DNA of 64,000 nt from Flavobacteriaceae bacterium (GCA_028279515.1 JANQNQ010000008.1:248001-312000), one strand, 5' to 3'; counted from the first letter of the stretch, positions 35,161 to 44,753 are shown. The notes: a model not told the origin generated them from the letters alone. Numbers and translations: made by a program.

Positions 35161-35702
35161 TGGTGAAAGAGACCCCGTTACAAGGATGTTTTTTACTAAC
35201 ACCTCAGGTGTTTGAAGACGAACGCGGAAGCTTCACAGAATCGTTCAATCAAGAACGATTCAAGGAAATGACTGGTGTTGATTGCGAGTTTGTTCAAGAC
35301 AACCAGTCCGTTTCTAGGAAGGGAGTACTGAGGGGATTACATTTTCAGACAGGGAAACATGCACAAGCCAAATTGATACGTGTTGTTTCAGGAAGCGTGT
35401 TGGATGTAGTTGTTGATTGCAGAAAAGAATCCCCCACCTTTGGCCACCAGTATTCTGTGGTTTTAGATGATAAAACGCACCAGCAACTATACATTCCAAA
35501 AGGGTTTGCTCACGGTTTCTTGACCTTATCTGAAACGGCTATCTTTTGCTATAAGTGCGACGAATACTATCACAAAGAGTCAGAGTCTGGGATTATCTAT
35601 AACGATCCAACATTGGCCATCGATTGGCAGTTCCCGATGGATCAATTGATTATTTCTGACAAAGACAAACAACTGCCAACATTTGACGAACTATTTCGAT
35701 GA
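35160..35702 (+). CDS. rfbC: dTDP-4-dehydrorhamnose 3,5-epimerase (RmlC)
   Basis: Third step of dTDP-rhamnose synthesis. The 180-residue cupin-fold protein contains FTESFNQERF, QDNQSVSRKGVLRGLHFQ (the histidine of RGLHFQ is the catalytic base), LIRVVSGSVLDVVVD and YIPKGFAHGF, as in RmlC. The normal length and intact catalytic motifs suggest an active enzyme. It overlaps the rmlD-cysQ fusion by four bases. Confidence 0.97.
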   Translation: MVKETPLQGCFLLTPQVFEDERGSFTESFNQERFKEMTGVDCEFVQDNQSVSRKGVLRGLHFQTGKHAQAKLIRVVSGSVLDVVVDCRKESPTFGHQYSVVLDDKTHQQLYIPKGFAHGFLTLSETAIFCYKCDEYYHKESESGIIYNDPTLAIDWQFPMDQLIISDKDKQLPTFDELFR

Positions 35703-37339
35703 AACGAATTCTTGTAACAGGAGCCAACGGACAGTTAGGAAAGTCGATACAGAAGATACAGTCAACATATCCGCAACTGTCTTTCTTGTTCGCACCTTCT
35801 CAAGAACTTGACATTACCAATGAAGAGCAGGTCAACACCTTTTTTAGAGAAAACCCTATAGATGTATGTGTAAATTGTGCTGCATATACCGCTGTTGATA
35901 AGGCCGAATCAGAAATGGACAAGGCACAAACAGTCAATGTTGACGGTGCTAAGAATTTAGCCCGGTCATGCAAGAAGCACGACGCAACACTTGTTCAGAT
36001 TTCGACAGATTTTGTGTTTGATGGAAACAACGAAACAGTCTACAGTGAAGAAGATTCAACAAACCCTTTAGGTGTCTACGCAATGACAAAACGTGATGCC
36101 GAAAAGACCATCATCCAAAACACAAATCACTATTATATTCTACGCACGTCTTGGCTATATTCAGAATTCGGAAACAATTTCATGAAAACTATGTTGCGTC
36201 TAGGAAAACAAATAGACACATTGACAGTTGTTTCTGACCAAATCGGAAGCCCCACCTATGCAGAAGATCTGGCGCATGTGATTGTACAGTTCGTACTAAA
36301 AGAACCTGCATTCGGAATCTACCATTATAGCAACAACGGAAACATTAGCTGGTACGATTTCGCCAAAGGAATCTTTGAAAATGCCGAATTAACAACAAAC
36401 GTTGACCCCATTCCTACCAGCTCCTATCCGACACCAGCAAAGAGACCCCTTTATAGTGTCTTAGATACTAGCAAGATTGAAAAAGCATTACAAATAAAAA
36501 TCCCTCACTGGGAAAGCAGCTTAAAAAAAGCCATAAAGAACCTACAAATGAAAGAAAGCTTAGAAACAGCCATAGAAGCATCATTAAAGGCAGGAGCTGC
36601 CATAATGAAGATATACGAACGGGAATTCGACATTTCAATAAAGGACGACCGCTCACCACTTACAGAAGCTGACACAGCCTCAAACAATGTGATCAATTCC
36701 TTTTTAGAAGAAACCGTATTTCCTATCATCAGTGAAGAAAACAAACAGCTCGAATACGACCAACGAAAAGATTGGAAAACATGTTGGATTGTAGACCCCT
36801 TAGATGGGACCAAAGAGTTCATAAAACGAAATGGTGAGTTTACCGTAAATATTGCCTTGATAACTGACGGAAAGCCAGAGATGGGAGTGATCTATGTTCC
36901 TGCGCAAAAGACGCTGTATTACGCAGTGGTGAAAGAAGGGAAAGCCTATAAAGCAGCACTCGAGAACCATGAGACTTCTATAGAAGAAATATACAAGGTG
37001 GCAGAGGCTATTCAACCTGAAGAAGAAAGTGATACGATCAAGGTCGTAGGTAGCCGATCGCACATGAATCAGGAGACACAGGACTTTATCGAAACCTTGA
37101 AAGGCGAAAACAAGAAGATTGAGATTGTCTCTAAAGGAAGTTCACTTAAATTTTGTCTGGTTGCCGAAGGTAATGCAACCGTATACCCTAGATATGCCCC
37201 AACAATGGAATGGGACACCGCAGCGGGGCAAGCAATATGTAGTGCAGTAGGCATAAAAGTGATATCTTTGGAAACTGATAAAACGCTAGGATACAATAGA
37301 GAAAACTTGTTGAATCCTTGGTTCATATGTAGAAAGTGA
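35699..37339 (+). CDS. Fused dTDP-4-dehydrorhamnose reductase (RmlD) and 3'(2'),5'-bisphosphate nucleotidase (CysQ)
   Basis: One uninterrupted 546-residue frame holds two enzymes. Residues 1-283 are RmlD, the NADPH reductase of the last dTDP-rhamnose step: VTGANGQLGKSI, CAAYTAVDKAE, the catalytic tyrosine YAMTK and STDFVFDG. From Met284 the sequence is a complete CysQ, the PAP phosphatase of the inositol-monophosphatase superfamily: SPLTEADTASN, ISEEN, the metal-binding DPLDGTKEF and WDTAAGQAIC. The internal Met284 (ATG at 36548) is where a separate cysQ would start, so the fusion appears to have arisen by loss of the rmlD stop. PAP recycling fits the downstream cysC, cysD and cysN. No frame break is visible. 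Confidence 0.9.
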   Translation: MKRILVTGANGQLGKSIQKIQSTYPQLSFLFAPSQELDITNEEQVNTFFRENPIDVCVNCAAYTAVDKAESEMDKAQTVNVDGAKNLARSCKKHDATLVQISTDFVFDGNNETVYSEEDSTNPLGVYAMTKRDAEKTIIQNTNHYYILRTSWLYSEFGNNFMKTMLRLGKQIDTLTVVSDQIGSPTYAEDLAHVIVQFVLKEPAFGIYHYSNNGNISWYDFAKGIFENAELTTNVDPIPTSSYPTPAKRPLYSVLDTSKIEKALQIKIPHWESSLKKAIKNLQMKESLETAIEASLKAGAAIMKIYEREFDISIKDDRSPLTEADTASNNVINSFLEETVFPIISEENKQLEYDQRKDWKTCWIVDPLDGTKEFIKRNGEFTVNIALITDGKPEMGVIYVPAQKTLYYAVVKEGKAYKAALENHETSIEEIYKVAEAIQPEEESDTIKVVGSRSHMNQETQDFIETLKGENKKIEIVSKGSSLKFCLVAEGNATVYPRYAPTMEWDTAAGQAICSAVGIKVISLETDKTLGYNRENLLNPWFICRK

Positions 37340-37578
37340 TGGATATATCAAAGAAGAGACATATCGCAAAAACAATTACTTGGAGGGTCATCGCATCCGT
37401 GACCACGTTTTTGCTGGCAATGCTATTTTTTAGAGATGACCCCAATGCGGCTCAAAAGGCAACAGGTGTTGCGATCGCCGAGACCGTGATAAAGATGATC
37501 TTGTATTATTTTCATGAACGTATGTGGTACAAGTCCAACTTCGGACTCCTCTCAAGACGAAAGTCTAACAATAAGTAA
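37339..37578 (+). CDS. DUF2061-family small membrane protein
   Basis: The 79-residue protein carries the DUF2061 signature KTITWRVIASVTTFLLAMLFF and ETVIKMILYYFHERMW, with two membrane helices (about 13-33 and 45-62). The function is not established, though this family is often found between cysQ/cysC-type sulfate-activation genes. The ATG at 37339 overlaps the previous stop by one base (TGATG), preferred over the GTG just before it. It lies six bases before cysC. Confidence 0.88.
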   Translation: MDISKKRHIAKTITWRVIASVTTFLLAMLFFRDDPNAAQKATGVAIAETVIKMILYYFHERMWYKSNFGLLSRRKSNNK

Positions 37579-37584
37579 GAACCC

Positions 37585-38184
37585 ATGAAAAATGTGATCC
37601 CCCATAATTTCAAAATAGGACAAGAGGATCGTAATGGTGCAAATGGGCACAACTCATTCGTTTTATGGTTCACAGGGCTTTCAGGTTCTGGAAAATCGAC
37701 TATTGCCAATGCGGTAGAACAAGCCCTATTTGAGCAAGGAGTGAAGACCTACTTGCTGGATGGCGACAATGTACGTAGCGGCATCAATAATGACCTGACC
37801 TTTTCTCCCGAAGACCGAAAAGAGAACATCCGACGAATTGCTGAGGTCGGAAAATTATTTGTAGATGCAGGGGTCGTAGTTTTGGCGGCATTTGTATCAC
37901 CCTACAAAAATGATAGACTAAACATAGAAAATACAATTGGATCTCATAGTTTTGTCGAGATTTATGTGAAAACGTCTATTGAAGAGTGCGAACGAAGAGA
38001 CGTTAAAGGACTGTATAAGAAGGCAAGAAGTGGAGAGATCAAAGATTTTACAGGTATCTCCGCACCGTATGAAGCGCCAGACAACCCAGCCATTGAAATT
38101 GACACTGAAAAAGAAACGGTCGAGGCATCGACGGCAAGGATCTTGTCGCTGATCCAAGACAAATTACAACTCAACCATGAGTAA
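37585..38184 (+). CDS. cysC: Adenylylsulfate kinase (CysC)
   Basis: Phosphorylates adenosine 5'-phosphosulfate to PAPS. The 199-residue product has the P-loop GLSGSGKSTIA (about residues 33-43), LDGDNVRSGINNDLTFSPEDR and the catalytic/binding stretches VSPYKNDR and FTGISAPYEAP, all diagnostic for APS kinase. It is a stand-alone protein, not fused to CysN, and overlaps cysD by eight bases. No cysH or sulfite-reductase gene is in the window, so the PAPS made here may serve sulfation; this is inference. Confidence 0.96.
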   Translation: MKNVIPHNFKIGQEDRNGANGHNSFVLWFTGLSGSGKSTIANAVEQALFEQGVKTYLLDGDNVRSGINNDLTFSPEDRKENIRRIAEVGKLFVDAGVVVLAAFVSPYKNDRLNIENTIGSHSFVEIYVKTSIEECERRDVKGLYKKARSGEIKDFTGISAPYEAPDNPAIEIDTEKETVEASTARILSLIQDKLQLNHE

Positions 38185-39082
38185 ATATTTTTTAAATTAT
38201 TTAGACGAACTAGAATCTGAAGCGATCTATGTACTTCGAGAAGTACATGCTCAGTTCGAAAACCCGGTCATCTTGTTTTCTGGCGGAAAAGATTCCATTG
38301 TGGTAACACACTTGGCACAAAAGGCCTTTTTTCCGGCTAAGATTCCTTTTGCATTGATGCATATTGATACCGGACATAACTTTCCTGAAACCATCAAGTT
38401 TCGTGATGATCTGATCAATAAACTGGGAGCACGACTTTTGGTAGGATCTGTTCAGGAGTCTATCGATCAAGGTCGTGTGGCTGAAGAACGCGGAAAGAAC
38501 GCCACTCGAAACGCTTTGCAAATAACCACATTGTTGGATGCGATCGAAACGCATCAGATCGATTGTGCGATTGGAGGAGGGCGTAGAGACGAAGAAAAGG
38601 CACGCGCCAAAGAGCGCTTCTTTTCACACCGTGACGACTTTGGGCAATGGGACCCAAAGAACCAACGACCTGAACTCTGGAACTTATTCAACGGCAAGCA
38701 TTTTCAAGGTGAGCACTTCAGGGCGTTCCCGATCAGTAACTGGACCGAAATGGACGTCTGGAACTATATCAAAAGAGAGAACATTCAAATTCCTTCACTC
38801 TACTATGCGCATGAGCGCGAAGTGGTTTGGAGAAACAATAGTTGGATTCCGAAGTCTGAGTTTTTAGTGTTAGATGATAACGAAGAGATCGTAACCAAGA
38901 AGATTCGTTTTAGAACCTTAGGAGACATCACTATTACGGGAGGCATTGAGTCTGATGCCGACACCCTTGAAAAGATCGTTGATGAGGTATCGACCATGCG
39001 TCATACCGAACGTGGCAACAGAGCCGACGACAAACGTTCAGAAACTGCTATGGAAGACCGCAAGAAACAAGGGTATTTCTAA
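38177..39082 (+). CDS. cysD: Sulfate adenylyltransferase subunit 2 (CysD)
   Basis: Catalytic subunit of ATP sulfurylase: sulfate + ATP to APS + PPi. The 301-residue product has the PP-loop motif FSGGKDSIVV (residues about 32-41), HIDTGHNFPETI, GGGRRDEEKARAKERFFS and SNWTEMDVWNYI, as in CysD. The length is normal. It overlaps cysC and lies 38 bases before cysN, so the three genes form one operon segment. Confidence 0.97.
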   Translation: MSKYFLNYLDELESEAIYVLREVHAQFENPVILFSGGKDSIVVTHLAQKAFFPAKIPFALMHIDTGHNFPETIKFRDDLINKLGARLLVGSVQESIDQGRVAEERGKNATRNALQITTLLDAIETHQIDCAIGGGRRDEEKARAKERFFSHRDDFGQWDPKNQRPELWNLFNGKHFQGEHFRAFPISNWTEMDVWNYIKRENIQIPSLYYAHEREVVWRNNSWIPKSEFLVLDDNEEIVTKKIRFRTLGDITITGGIESDADTLEKIVDEVSTMRHTERGNRADDKRSETAMEDRKKQGYF

Positions 39083-39120
39083 GAGCAACGCAACTTTCCT
39101 TCAACCTTTAAAAAACAAAA

Positions 39121-40377
39121 ATGCAAATAGATAACAACCAGCTATTACGATTCACCACCGCCGGAAGTGTTGATGATGGTAAAAGTACCTTGATCGGAAG
39201 ACTTCTTTACGATTCGAAGTCGATATTCGAAGATCAATTGGCCGCCGTTGAAAATACAAGCAAGAAAAAAGGGCTCGAAAACGTTGACCTAGCACTGTTT
39301 ACTGATGGTCTTCGTGATGAAAGAGAGCAAGGAATCACCATTGATGTGGCGTATCGCTACTTTACTACACCAAAGCGAAAGTTTATCATTGCTGATTCTC
39401 CTGGTCACATACAGTATACCCGAAATATGGTTACTGGTGCTTCTACAGCCAATGCTGCCATCATTTTGGTCGACGCAAGACACGGTGTTATCGAGCAAAC
39501 CAAAAGGCACTCATTTATTGCCTCACTTCTTCAGATTCCGCATGTCATTGTTTGTATTAACAAGATGGACCTCGTTGATTATTCCGAAGAGATCTATAAC
39601 AAGATTCTTGGTCAGTTCGAAGAGTTTTCGTCAAAACTACTTGTCAAAGATGTGCGCTTCATCCCGATCAGTGCATTAGAGGGCGATAACGTAGTAAATC
39701 GTTCTAAAAACATGGAGTGGTACCAAGGAGCACCACTTCTGCACACGCTAGAAACACTTCACATTAGCAGTGATATCAATAAGATTGACGCCCGTTTTCC
39801 TGTGCAGACAGTATTGAGGCCGCAAAGCGAAGAACATCGTGATTACAGAGGATATGCAGGACGTATCGCCAGCGGAATTTACAGAAAAGGAGATGAGGTG
39901 ACAGTGCTTCCTTCAGGATTTACTTCGAAAATTAAATCTATTGACACCCTAGACAAACCATTGGAAGTGGCCTATGGTCCGATGTCGGTTTCCATTTCCT
40001 TAGAAGACGATATTGACATCAGTAGAGGGGATATGATCGTTAAATCGAACAATTTACCCGAAGTTTCTCAAGACATCGATGTAATGATTTGCTGGCTGCA
40101 TAACAATGCCGCAAAGCCAAGAGCCAAGTATGTAATAAGGCATACAACAAACGAGCAAAAGGCGATGATCAAAGAAGTAGTGTACAAGATCGACATAAAT
40201 ACCCTTGAACGAAACGTTGAGGACAAAGAGCTTGGGATGAATGATATCTGCCGAATCAAAGTGCGGACCACGAAACCTTTGATGTTTGACTCATATAGGG
40301 ACAATAGAACAACCGGAAGTGTGATTTTAGTGGATGAGGCAACAAATGAGACTGTTGCGGCTGGAATGATTATTTAA
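39121..40377 (+). CDS. cysN: Sulfate adenylyltransferase subunit 1, GTPase (CysN)
   Basis: Regulatory GTPase subunit that drives CysD. The 418-residue protein has the G motifs GSVDDGKSTLIG, DSPGH (G3) and NKMD (G4), then elongation-factor-like beta-barrel domains. It lacks a C-terminal APS kinase domain, consistent with the separate cysC, and is somewhat shorter than E. coli CysN (about 475). No terminator is obvious after it; 40378-40544 holds a promoter for wecB. Confidence 0.96.
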   Translation: MQIDNNQLLRFTTAGSVDDGKSTLIGRLLYDSKSIFEDQLAAVENTSKKKGLENVDLALFTDGLRDEREQGITIDVAYRYFTTPKRKFIIADSPGHIQYTRNMVTGASTANAAIILVDARHGVIEQTKRHSFIASLLQIPHVIVCINKMDLVDYSEEIYNKILGQFEEFSSKLLVKDVRFIPISALEGDNVVNRSKNMEWYQGAPLLHTLETLHISSDINKIDARFPVQTVLRPQSEEHRDYRGYAGRIASGIYRKGDEVTVLPSGFTSKIKSIDTLDKPLEVAYGPMSVSISLEDDIDISRGDMIVKSNNLPEVSQDIDVMICWLHNNAAKPRAKYVIRHTTNEQKAMIKEVVYKIDINTLERNVEDKELGMNDICRIKVRTTKPLMFDSYRDNRTTGSVILVDEATNETVAAGMII

Positions 40378-40449
40378 AACAGAATGGTGCTATTTGACAA
40401 ATAATTATGGCAACTTATCGTCACTTAAGTATCTAATGCTTATTTAATA

Positions 40450-40479
40450 TTGATAAAACAAACAAATACACTACTTTTG
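40450..40479 (+). promoter_or_regulatory. Bacteroidota-type promoter for the wecB-led segment
   Basis: TACTTTTG at 40472-40479 is an exact -7 match. TTG at 40450-40452 with a 19-base spacer fits the -33 element. It lies in the longest gap of the polysaccharide locus and gives a leader of about 60 bases. Confidence 0.7.
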
Positions 40480-40544
40480 CCACAAATTTAGCTAAGGATT
40501 GAATCCCCCAAATTCGATTCCTTTCGCATTATCTATAGATAGGA

Positions 40545-41672
40545 ATGAAAAAAAGGAACTTGATCGTTTTTGGCACTAGGCCAGAGGCTATTAAAATGGC
40601 GCCCCTTGCGAAAGCGTTTCTTAAACATACTGATACGTTCGAAACTAAGGTTTGTATCACAGCTCAACATCGCGAGATGCTTGACCAGGTATTATCTTTC
40701 TTTGAGATCACCCCAGATTATGATTTGGACCTCATGAAGCCTAATCAGAATTTATATACCCTGACGGCGTCCATCATTGAAAATCTCAAACCTGTTCTTG
40801 AAGAATTTAAGCCAGATTATGTCTTTGTTCATGGTGATACAACAACAACCATGGCAACAAGTCTTGCGGCATTTTATTCTGGAGCCAAGGTGTGTCATGT
40901 TGAAGCGGGACTTAGAACGTTCGACATGCAATCACCGTTTCCCGAAGAAATGAATCGATGTGTTACAGGAGTGGTCTCCGACATACATTTTGCACCTACA
41001 GAAACCTCTAAAGGAAACTTGTTAAAAGAAAATAAATCTGAAAATTCCATTTTAGTAACGGGCAATACGGTTATTGACGCTCTTCAATTTAGTGTCGACA
41101 AGGTAACATCATCTGATTTTTCTGACCAAGAAATCGAAGGGGTCAAGACATTATTGAACCCTGAAAAGAGAACCATTCTCGTCACAGGGCACCGTAGAGA
41201 AAACCACGGACAAGGATTTATCGAGATTTGTGAGGCTCTGAAGACCTTGGCAAATGAATACCCAGACACGCAGATTGTTTATCCCGTGCATCTCAACCCG
41301 AATGTTCAGAAACCCGTATACAAACTTCTGGGAGATATTGATAACATCAAGTTGATCGCTCCATTATCATACCCAGCTTTTGTATGGCTGATGAATCGTT
41401 CATATCTGATCATCACCGATAGTGGAGGTGTTCAAGAGGAAGCACCAAGTTTGGGAAAACCTGTATTGGTAATGCGTAATACAACCGAACGACCAGAAGC
41501 AGTCGATGCTGGAACCGTAGTGTTGGTGGGAACCGATAAAGATAAAATTTTGACAGAGGCCAGAGTCCTTCTTCAAGACGAGGCATCATATAAAGAAATG
41601 AGCAGACTTCACAACCCTTATGGTGATGGTAAGGCCTGCGAAAGAATTGTTAATTACATAGCCAATTTATAA
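40545..41672 (+). CDS. wecB: UDP-N-acetylglucosamine 2-epimerase, non-hydrolysing (WecB)
   Basis: Interconverts UDP-GlcNAc and UDP-ManNAc. The 375-residue product has [63 protein letters not shown] and [19 protein letters not shown], all conserved in the family. The length is typical. It is followed after one base by wecC, so UDP-ManNAc is passed on to oxidation. Confidence 0.97.
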   Translation: MKKRNLIVFGTRPEAIKMAPLAKAFLKHTDTFETKVCITAQHREMLDQVLSFFEITPDYDLDLMKPNQNLYTLTASIIENLKPVLEEFKPDYVFVHGDTTTTMATSLAAFYSGAKVCHVEAGLRTFDMQSPFPEEMNRCVTGVVSDIHFAPTETSKGNLLKENKSENSILVTGNTVIDALQFSVDKVTSSDFSDQEIEGVKTLLNPEKRTILVTGHRRENHGQGFIEICEALKTLANEYPDTQIVYPVHLNPNVQKPVYKLLGDIDNIKLIAPLSYPAFVWLMNRSYLIITDSGGVQEEAPSLGKPVLVMRNTTERPEAVDAGTVVLVGTDKDKILTEARVLLQDEASYKEMSRLHNPYGDGKACERIVNYIANL

Positions 41673-41673
41673 T

Positions 41674-42876
41674 ATGAGTGATAAACCGAGTGTAGTAATG
41701 GTTGGTTTGGGCTATATAGGGTTGCCTACAGCGGCCTTGATAGCAAGTAGAGGATTACAGGTAACAGGAGTTGATATTCATCAGAATGTAGTAGATACTA
41801 TTAACAAGGGAGAGATTCATATTGTAGAGCCCGATTTGGATGGCTTGGTGCATCATGTGGTAACCAAAGGCTATTTGAAGGCCGACACCAAGCCGAAAGA
41901 GGCAGATGTATATTTGATTGCGGTACCTACACCTTTTAAAGGAGATCATGAACCTGATATCTCATATGTAGAATCGGCAACAAGAGCCATCCTGCCAACC
42001 CTTAAAGAAGGATCTTTGGTGATTATTGAGTCGACAAGCCCAGTTGGAACCACTGAGAAGATGCAGACCATAATCCATACCGAACGACCAGATCTGCAAG
42101 ATAAAATTTATATGGCGTATTGCCCTGAAAGGGTATTGCCTGGAAACGTTATCCACGAACTTGAATATAATGACAGAGCCATAGGAGGAATCGATGAAGC
42201 TTCTACAGAAGCTGCGGTTTCTTTTTACAGATACTTTGTGAAGGGCGAATTACACAAGACCAATGCGAAAACAGCTGAGATGTGTAAGCTGGTCGAAAAT
42301 TCTTCAAGAGACGTACAGATTGCTTTTGCCAACGAACTTTCGATGATTTGTGACAAAGCAGGCATCAATGTTTGGGAACTGATTAACTTGGCCAATAAAC
42401 ACCCACGTGTTAATATTCTTCAACCAGGAACAGGAGTTGGGGGGCATTGTATTGCTGTAGACCCGTGGTTTATTGTGTCAGAATTTCCAGAAGAATCAAA
42501 GATCATTCGAAACGCTCGAGAGATAAACAACTTTAAGACCCAATGGGTCATTGAAAAAATAAAGAATGAAGCGCTTCAGTTTAAAATAGACAATGGAAGA
42601 GATGCGAAGATTGCGTGCATGGGACTGGCGTTTAAACCAAATATTGATGATTTGAGAGAATCTCCGGCGCTCCATGTTGTCGAACAACTCCTTAAAGATG
42701 GGTTTGATGTCATTTCTGTTGAGCCAAACATCACGTCTCATAATGGACTGACAATTCTATCAAAGAGTGAGGCCGAAAAAGAAAGCGACATAATGTGTTA
42801 TCTTGTAAGGCATAAAGAATTTTTAGGAGAAGAAAGAGAGGCGAGAAAGCTCGATTTTTGTGGAGTATTTAGGTGA
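41674..42876 (+). CDS. wecC: UDP-N-acetyl-D-mannosamine dehydrogenase (WecC)
   Basis: Oxidises UDP-ManNAc to UDP-ManNAcA with NAD. The 400-residue protein has VGLGYIGLPTAALIASRG (residues about 10-27), TPFKGDHEPD, ESTSPVGTTE, the catalytic cysteine motif GVGGHCIAVDPWFI and GLAFKPNIDDLRESPA. These features match WecC better than Ugd or TviB. It is in tandem with wecB. Downstream is the more AT-rich, polymer-specific segment. Confidence 0.95.
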   Translation: MSDKPSVVMVGLGYIGLPTAALIASRGLQVTGVDIHQNVVDTINKGEIHIVEPDLDGLVHHVVTKGYLKADTKPKEADVYLIAVPTPFKGDHEPDISYVESATRAILPTLKEGSLVIIESTSPVGTTEKMQTIIHTERPDLQDKIYMAYCPERVLPGNVIHELEYNDRAIGGIDEASTEAAVSFYRYFVKGELHKTNAKTAEMCKLVENSSRDVQIAFANELSMICDKAGINVWELINLANKHPRVNILQPGTGVGGHCIAVDPWFIVSEFPEESKIIRNAREINNFKTQWVIEKIKNEALQFKIDNGRDAKIACMGLAFKPNIDDLRESPALHVVEQLLKDGFDVISVEPNITSHNGLTILSKSEAEKESDIMCYLVRHKEFLGEEREARKLDFCGVFR

Positions 42877-42880
42877 TTAA

Positions 42881-44227
42881 ATGAAAAAAAAACTACAGTC
42901 AATTCTTAGCAAGAAAAGGAACAAAGCCATTTTGTTTTCTTTTTCGGCTTCTTTTTTGGCAAGAATTGTAGGTCTGGTTTCTACTTTAGTCATTACTCCG
43001 CTGATTCTCAATTATCTTACAAAAGAAAGCTTTGGGCTTTGGAGTATTTTAATAAAGTTTGTAGGGTTTGTTGCTTTTGCTGATTTTGGTCTGGGCAACG
43101 GACTCATGAATATGCTGTCAAAATATAAATTTGACACTGCAAACACCAGGACCCCGAAAGCTATAATATCAACATTCCTTTTTCTTTTGTCTACTTCAAT
43201 CATTTTGATGGTACTCACCGGAGTGGGGATATACTTCTCAGATTTAAGGGAATTGTTCGATATCAGTTCAAAAGGTTTAGAACTGCAAATGGAACAGTCT
43301 CTATGGCTGATAGCGATAATATATTTGTCAAATATTCCACTATCGATCATTCAGAAAGTTCAATTTGCTTGGTTGGACAACCATATCTATCACTTCTGGG
43401 AGCTGATACAAAAGCTTTTGGTCATATTTCTGCTTTATCTATTTGTTTGGTTGCAGTTAAGCCTGCCATATCTGGTGCTAGGATTCTATCTTCCGTTTCT
43501 CATAGCGAACCTATTGAACATCGTTTTCTACCTAAGAAAGAGCAAAGCAAATATTGAACAATATAGGCGCAACATTTTTGCATTTGTAGATAGAAAGATA
43601 CTCAAAGAAATTCTTAAAACAGGATTACTTTTCTTCCTAATGACACTCGCCTATGCTTTAGGTAGAACAGCAGATAACATTATAATTGGAAAATTTGCAA
43701 GCCTGGAGACTGTAACAGAGTATGAAGTTTTGACCAAGCCTTTTGACCTAGTATTAGTATTTATAATGATGCTAACTTCTGTTCTATGGCCAGCATTCGG
43801 AGATGCTATTAACTCTAAAGATTTTAAATGGCTCAAAAGAGCTTTTTTCAACTCCTTTTTAGGGATTTCGATATTATCGCTAATTATCTCATTGGTCATT
43901 GCATTTCTGGGCACACCAATAATTAAGGTTTGGCTAAATGTTGATTATGGGTTTTCGCTTGAGCTTTTCTTGATTGTTGCAGTTTGGTACATCCTACTTT
44001 CTTCAAATAATGTTCTAGCGACATTTCTCAATGCCAAAAGCATATTAAAATTTCAAGTTGCTATATTTACAATGTATTTTGTAATAGGGACACCGATAAA
44101 GGTTCTTGCCCTTATCAATTCTGGGCTCAAAGGGTTTATTCTTGTAAATATCTTTGCATATCTACTTACAATCATGATACCTTCTTTCGTGGTGTGTTTG
44201 AAAAAAATAAAAATAGGAGATGAGTAA
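42881..44227 (+). CDS. Wzx-like polysaccharide flippase
   Basis: Transfers undecaprenol-linked repeat units across the inner membrane. The 448-residue protein is hydrophobic throughout, with about 12 membrane helices. A basic N-terminus leads into SFSASFLARIVGLVSTLVITPLIL, and a typical MATE/MOP-type hinge GRTADNIIIGKFAS lies near residue 265. The sequence is AT-rich and divergent, as usual for Wzx. It overlaps the acetyltransferase gene by eight bases. Confidence 0.88.
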   Translation: MKKKLQSILSKKRNKAILFSFSASFLARIVGLVSTLVITPLILNYLTKESFGLWSILIKFVGFVAFADFGLGNGLMNMLSKYKFDTANTRTPKAIISTFLFLLSTSIILMVLTGVGIYFSDLRELFDISSKGLELQMEQSLWLIAIIYLSNIPLSIIQKVQFAWLDNHIYHFWELIQKLLVIFLLYLFVWLQLSLPYLVLGFYLPFLIANLLNIVFYLRKSKANIEQYRRNIFAFVDRKILKEILKTGLLFFLMTLAYALGRTADNIIIGKFASLETVTEYEVLTKPFDLVLVFIMMLTSVLWPAFGDAINSKDFKWLKRAFFNSFLGISILSLIISLVIAFLGTPIIKVWLNVDYGFSLELFLIVAVWYILLSSNNVLATFLNAKSILKFQVAIFTMYFVIGTPIKVLALINSGLKGFILVNIFAYLLTIMIPSFVVCLKKIKIGDE

Positions 44228-44750
44228 ATTTTTCCACTATTTGATCAGAAGGGTCATATCACTGTTTCCCGAATCAAGGTTTTTTAAACTTAAAGCATTG
44301 ATGTGGCAAAAGATCTATAAAGGCGTATCACGAAAATCTAGGATTTATTCAAGTGTAAAAATATTTGGACCTATTGATGTCTCCATAGGAGATGATACAT
44401 TCATAGGTACACAAACCCTTATTAGCGGAGGAGACTCGTTGGTGACAATCGGAAAAAATTGTGATGTATCATCCAGGGTGAAGATTATTACGGGTTCGCA
44501 CAAATTTGACCCTGAAGGAGATAGGATGGCAGGAGAAGGTATTGCCAAAGACATTGTTATTGGAGATGGTGTTTGGGTTGGCACCGGGGCAACGATATTG
44601 GGGGGAGTTTCCATCGGCAACATGGCAATGATAGGAGCAGAAAGTTTGGTAATTGATAATGTAGAACCCTATACAGTTGTAGCAGGAAACCCCGCTAAAG
44701 CCATAAAAAAATGGGATACAATGTCTAAAAAATGGTTAAAAATTAATTAG
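44220..44750 (+). CDS. Hexapeptide-repeat O-acetyltransferase
   Basis: Left-handed beta-helix acyltransferase, likely adding acetyl groups to a sugar of the polymer. The 176-residue product has an N-terminal helix and then hexapeptide repeats (about 45-160: VSIGDDTFIG, VTIGKNCDV, IVIGDGVWVGTGATILGGVSIG). ITGSHKF contributes the probable catalytic histidine, and AGNPAKAIKKW closes the domain as in WbbJ/MaaA-like enzymes. It is embedded between the flippase and a polymerase. The acceptor sugar is unknown. Confidence 0.9.
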   Translation: MSKFFHYLIRRVISLFPESRFFKLKALMWQKIYKGVSRKSRIYSSVKIFGPIDVSIGDDTFIGTQTLISGGDSLVTIGKNCDVSSRVKIITGSHKFDPEGDRMAGEGIAKDIVIGDGVWVGTGATILGGVSIGNMAMIGAESLVIDNVEPYTVVAGNPAKAIKKWDTMSKKWLKIN

Positions 44751-44753
44751 AGG

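Noticed and set aside
36520-36580. Assembly or frameshift error creating the RmlD-CysQ fusion
   Set aside because: Both halves are in the same frame without gap or homopolymer run at the join; a substitution of the stop cannot be excluded, so it is kept as a checkable point.
40378-40544. A small gene or riboswitch in the cysN-wecB gap
   Set aside because: No supportable frame or conserved RNA structure was seen; the gap is explained by a promoter and leader.
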